A DNA stretch of 64,000 bases, taken from Candidatus Sedimenticola sp. (ex Thyasira tokunagai) (lineage in GTDB: Bacteria; Pseudomonadota; Gammaproteobacteria; Chromatiales; Chromatiaceae). Location: positions 4,500,459 through 4,564,458 of the forward strand of contig CP134874.1 of the NCBI GenBank assembly GCA_037318855.1. Reading direction: 5' to 3'. Of the stretch, positions 61,616-64,000 are shown piece by piece. The notes below the pieces were generated by a model. That model saw only the letters and a list, made by a program, of their open reading frames with translations, was not told the DNA's origin and searched no databases. The position numbers were made by a program, and so were the translations under genes. How positions within the stretch are numbered: the stretch's first letter is position 1; the number at the start of each line of letters is the position of its first letter.

Positions 61616-62247
61616 CTCCTGATAGATCGAGTACACCGCCACTTTTAGCATACAGTGAAGCCGCGTCAATTGATGTTGCTCCCAGCACGGAGAAGTCCTG
61701 AGAAGCCCCAACCACTGTGAATTTCATACCATCACCAATGGAGAAGGTATTGACAGCGCCCCGGTACCCAGCTCCACTGTAGGTCACACTCGCGCTAGCG
61801 GTATTAATAGTGACGTCATAGAGTGTCCCACCGGTATTAAGGGGGACATCTGGATTAGAACTCCAGTTGGTGGCAGTGCCGTAAAGCCCCTGCACCTCCC
61901 TGCCACTGGACAGAGACGGCCTGATGAGGCAGAAGGGAATCAGTGAAAATCGATGCGCAAACTCCAGATATGAAAATATTCTGTTTGCTGCGATAGCATT
62001 CTTTAATCTCATAAGAGGACGTTCCAATCCCATCTGTATACGAGCGCTATCTCTAGCATCAAAATGTGATCCATGTCAATAAAACACCGCCCCGAGGGAG
62101 CGCAATTGGGGCTTTTGCTCGTATTCCAACTAGAGCAAGGAAAATATCAAAGATGCATGGGCAAAAGGTAAGATGAGGCGCAGAGTCTTTTAATGCCAGA
62201 AACATTTCCATCCGCCGCATTTCTATCTGCTCTAAATGAGAAATTCC

Positions 62248-62952
62248 CTAGGCATTGACATGACCAAAGACTAGCACAAAGACTATGACACCCATCACTA
62301 ATACATTCTCTTTGCCTTCAGCTTTCCAGCTTTCCCATGGCCCTACTTGGATCGATTTGACAGCCGATGAAGTTTTATTCTCAGAAAGTTCTCCGGCTGT
62401 CCGATAGTTCCCGGGAGTATAAGCATATTCGCTGCTGTATTCGAGTATGAGGTAGGTGGCGCATTCCTTGGCCTCATGTTCCTGAATAGTTAACCGTGCC
62501 GCCTGGACTGACCAGCTTCCACTCTCTTGTTTATTACTCTCCTGTTGCCAGGAGAAATGTTCCGTCGGCTGCAAGGCTTTAACTGCTTCCCCATCCACCG
62601 CCCAAGTGCCTACCAACTCGTGATGAAAAGGGAGGTGGGTTGCTGCTTCAAGGGTGTCTATCCATCCTGGCCGTGGTTGAATTGTGGTAACTGGGATCCG
62701 GCAGGACAAGGGGGGATCGTGAGGCAGCGGAGGTACAGGTGGCGTTTGCCGTGCTGGATAACAACGGGCGAGGTTGCGCATGACGTAGTGTTCTTCGACC
62801 AACTGTCCGGAGGAAAGTACCATCAGCCTGCCACACCAGATATTGATGGTCTCTCCATCCCAGGTAACGTCCATTGCAGTAATAGAGCCATTTCCCCATC
62901 CATAAATCCAACATACTGGCCAGACCAGGTAAACAGTAGAAGTTGTTGCCAT
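62248..62952 (-). CDS. Hypothetical protein with C-terminal membrane anchor
   Basis: 234 residues, family unknown. Starts with a Trp/Gly-rich segment (VYLVWPVCWIYGWGNGS), has a Pro/His-rich linker (PPVPPLPHDPPL at about 70-82), a beta-like centre, and a C-terminal hydrophobic helix (VLVMGVIVFVLVFG) typical of a tail anchor. No signal peptide. AT content and codon use are unlike the housekeeping genes, and it lies next to the broken surface-protein gene, so transfer is possible. Confidence 0.5.
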   Translation of the reverse strand: MATTSTVYLVWPVCWIYGWGNGSITAMDVTWDGETINIWCGRLMVLSSGQLVEEHYVMRNLARCYPARQTPPVPPLPHDPPLSCRIPVTTIQPRPGWIDTLEAATHLPFHHELVGTWAVDGEAVKALQPTEHFSWQQESNKQESGSWSVQAARLTIQEHEAKECATYLILEYSSEYAYTPGNYRTAGELSENKTSSAVKSIQVGPWESWKAEGKENVLVMGVIVFVLVFGHVNA

Positions 62953-63114
62953 GGGCGATCCCTCCGGAAAAGAGGGTAGTACAATAGTAGCAGTTATTAT
63001 AGAGATGGAAGGGGCTGTGTGTCCTTAACTCCTCGCTTAACTTTCGGACATCCGTTTTGATCAATAAAAGCTGCCGGAAAGATGCGACGAACTTTGCTCG
63101 GCGCAAAATGCTAC

Positions 63115-64000
63115 TTACTTAACTCGCTGCTTCAAAAAGAGATCAAGTAGTTGCTCAGCAGCCGCCAGAGTCGGAGGCAGGTCACCTCGAGCAACAGCTG
63201 CTTCCAGCTGTGGAATCTTCTGACTGAATCACTAAGGGTGCTTCCGCAAGGAGGTAAGGAGACTATCGGCGGTTTCACTCCACATCCAACTGCGTGCCTG
63301 TTCAGCGCGGCGCTCGGTCAGTTCACCACTGGCAGTCAGCGTGTCACGATAATTACCGACCACCTCCCACACCTCGGTGATACCCCGCCCCTCCAGGGCG
63401 GAGCAGATTTTTACCGGCACCTGCCAGTTGCGGGTACGGGGGTGCAGCAGACTGAGGGCGGCAATGTAGTCAGCAGCCGAGTGGTTAGCCCTGGCTTCCT
63501 GGTCGCCATCCGCCTTGTTCATCAGAATCAGATCCGCCAGCTCCATGATGCCGCGTTTTATCCCCTGGAGATCATCACCGCCACCGGGAATCAGCAGCAG
63601 CAGAAACATGTCGGTCATCTCCGCCACAGCGGTCTCCGACTGACCGACACCGACAGTCTCAACCAATACCACATCGTGACCGGCTGCCTCACACAGCAGC
63701 ATGGTCTCTCGGGTACGGCGGGTGACACCGCCTAAAGTACCTGCAGAGGGCGATGGACGGATAAAAGCTTCGGGTCGCCGGGAGAGGGTCTCCATGCGGG
63801 TCTTGTCACCGAGGATGGAGCCGCCGCTGAGAGCGGATGAGGGATCCACCGCCAGTACTGCCAGGCGGTGCCCCTGGTCGATAATATGGTTGCCAATAGA
63901 TTCGATAAATGTGGACTTGCCGGCACCGGGTACGCCTGAGATACCGATGCGGATCGACTTTCCGGTATGAGGCGCCAGCTGTTGCAGCAGCTCAGTTGCC
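63115..64000 (-). pseudogene. meaB: MeaB/ArgK-type GTPase gene with two consecutive stop codons, 5' end outside window
   Basis: The GTPase protects and reloads the cobalamin enzyme methylmalonyl-CoA mutase. The visible frame begins at the window edge and has Walker A GVPGAGKST, then LAVLAVDPSS, LVETVGVGQSET and LMNKADGD (G4), all intact. After SLLTSLRKHP come TAG (63234-63232) and TGA (63231-63229), but the same frame goes on FSQKIPQLEAAVARGDLPPT and then to a TAA at 63117-63115. The continuation is exactly the C-terminal helical tail of this family, used for dimerisation. So the gene is truncated by nonsense codons or carries a sequence error. The shortened product (63232 on) keeps the whole GTPase domain and may still fold. 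Confidence 0.85.

Larger units (their letters stand above)
60070..62033 (-). pseudogene. Repeat-rich surface protein with PEP-CTERM-like tail, frameshifted
   Basis: Two overlapping frames make one protein of about 650 residues. The N-terminal frame (from 62033) and the C-terminal frame (ending 60070) join near 61510-61545, where two runs (CCC and GGG about 20 bases apart on the coding strand) each look one base too long; dropping both restores a reading NLSGIATLYRSQTDAADVRI. The middle has long repeats: YTAA-GYNADRELSA and AADVRINATDGGTVTLTGIS, both about 500 bases apart. The tail VPLPSAVWLFLSAAVCLVGI then RRKK is a PEP-CTERM/VPLPSA-type sorting signal, so the intact product would be exported and processed at the membrane. 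Sequencing error in the runs cannot be excluded. Confidence 0.75.

Overview
The window is one stretch of a gammaproteobacterial chromosome. The housekeeping gene order (rpe-gph-trpE-trpG-trpD), the Aap amino-acid ABC operon, greB, priA, polyphosphate kinase 2, a SulP transporter, several cyclic-di-GMP proteins and a Gly/Tyr-rich protein resembling sulfur globule proteins suggest a sulfur-oxidising Chromatiales-like bacterium or symbiont. That placement is inference; there is no rRNA here to confirm it. I saw no rRNA, tRNA or CRISPR array.

Layout. 1-3.7 kb is accessory DNA: the edge of an integron-like cassette array (a trypsin-like protease fragment, a small unknown protein, two attC-like sites, the tail of a third cassette), then a group II intron, then the broken 3' end of an HD-GYP gene. 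3.7-12.2 kb holds an HhH protein, an uncharacterised FAH-like protein, a HerA-like ATPase, priA, metC and a fructosamine-kinase-like gene. 12.5-16.7 kb is the aapJQMP operon with an NtrC-like palindrome upstream. 18-23.4 kb is rpe-gph-trpEGD, followed at once by a Cache-PAS-GGDEF protein with a degenerate active-site motif. trpC lies 10 kb further on, after cysteine synthase, SulP, PPK2, a CXXCXG zinc protein and greB. 35-40.2 kb has an EF-G paralogue whose 3' end is duplicated 2.3 kb downstream, with IS91 and IS6 fragments, a lipoprotein gene and an hslO tail mixed in. 40-49 kb carries a methyltransferase, SIMPL protein, msrA, TAXI binding protein, diguanylate cyclase, DksA-like protein, CitE-like lyase, malonyltransferase and methylmalonyl-CoA epimerase. 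49-57.4 kb holds an IS1595 element with a nonsense codon and two of its remnants, an HDAC-like hydrolase, a 983-residue GGDEF-EAL protein, and a sulfur-globule-like gene cut by an intact IS256 element. 57.5-64 kb has chrA, a broken Fe-S protein gene, a frameshifted repeat protein with a PEP-CTERM-like tail, an unknown membrane-anchored protein, and a meaB-type GTPase gene ended early by two consecutive stops.

How it works together. Three themes recur. The first is amino-acid and C3 metabolism: Trp and Cys synthesis, Aap uptake, CitE-like lyase, methylmalonyl-CoA epimerase and MeaB. The second is c-di-GMP signalling: three GGDEF proteins, one probably catalytically dead, and an HD-GYP remnant. 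The third is heavy mobile-element wear: at least five IS types, two MITE-like families, REP-like palindromes and at least six broken genes. The clearest events are the IS256 insertion with a 9-bp target duplication that can be undone in silico to restore a reading frame, and the IS1595 insertion with an 8-bp duplication.
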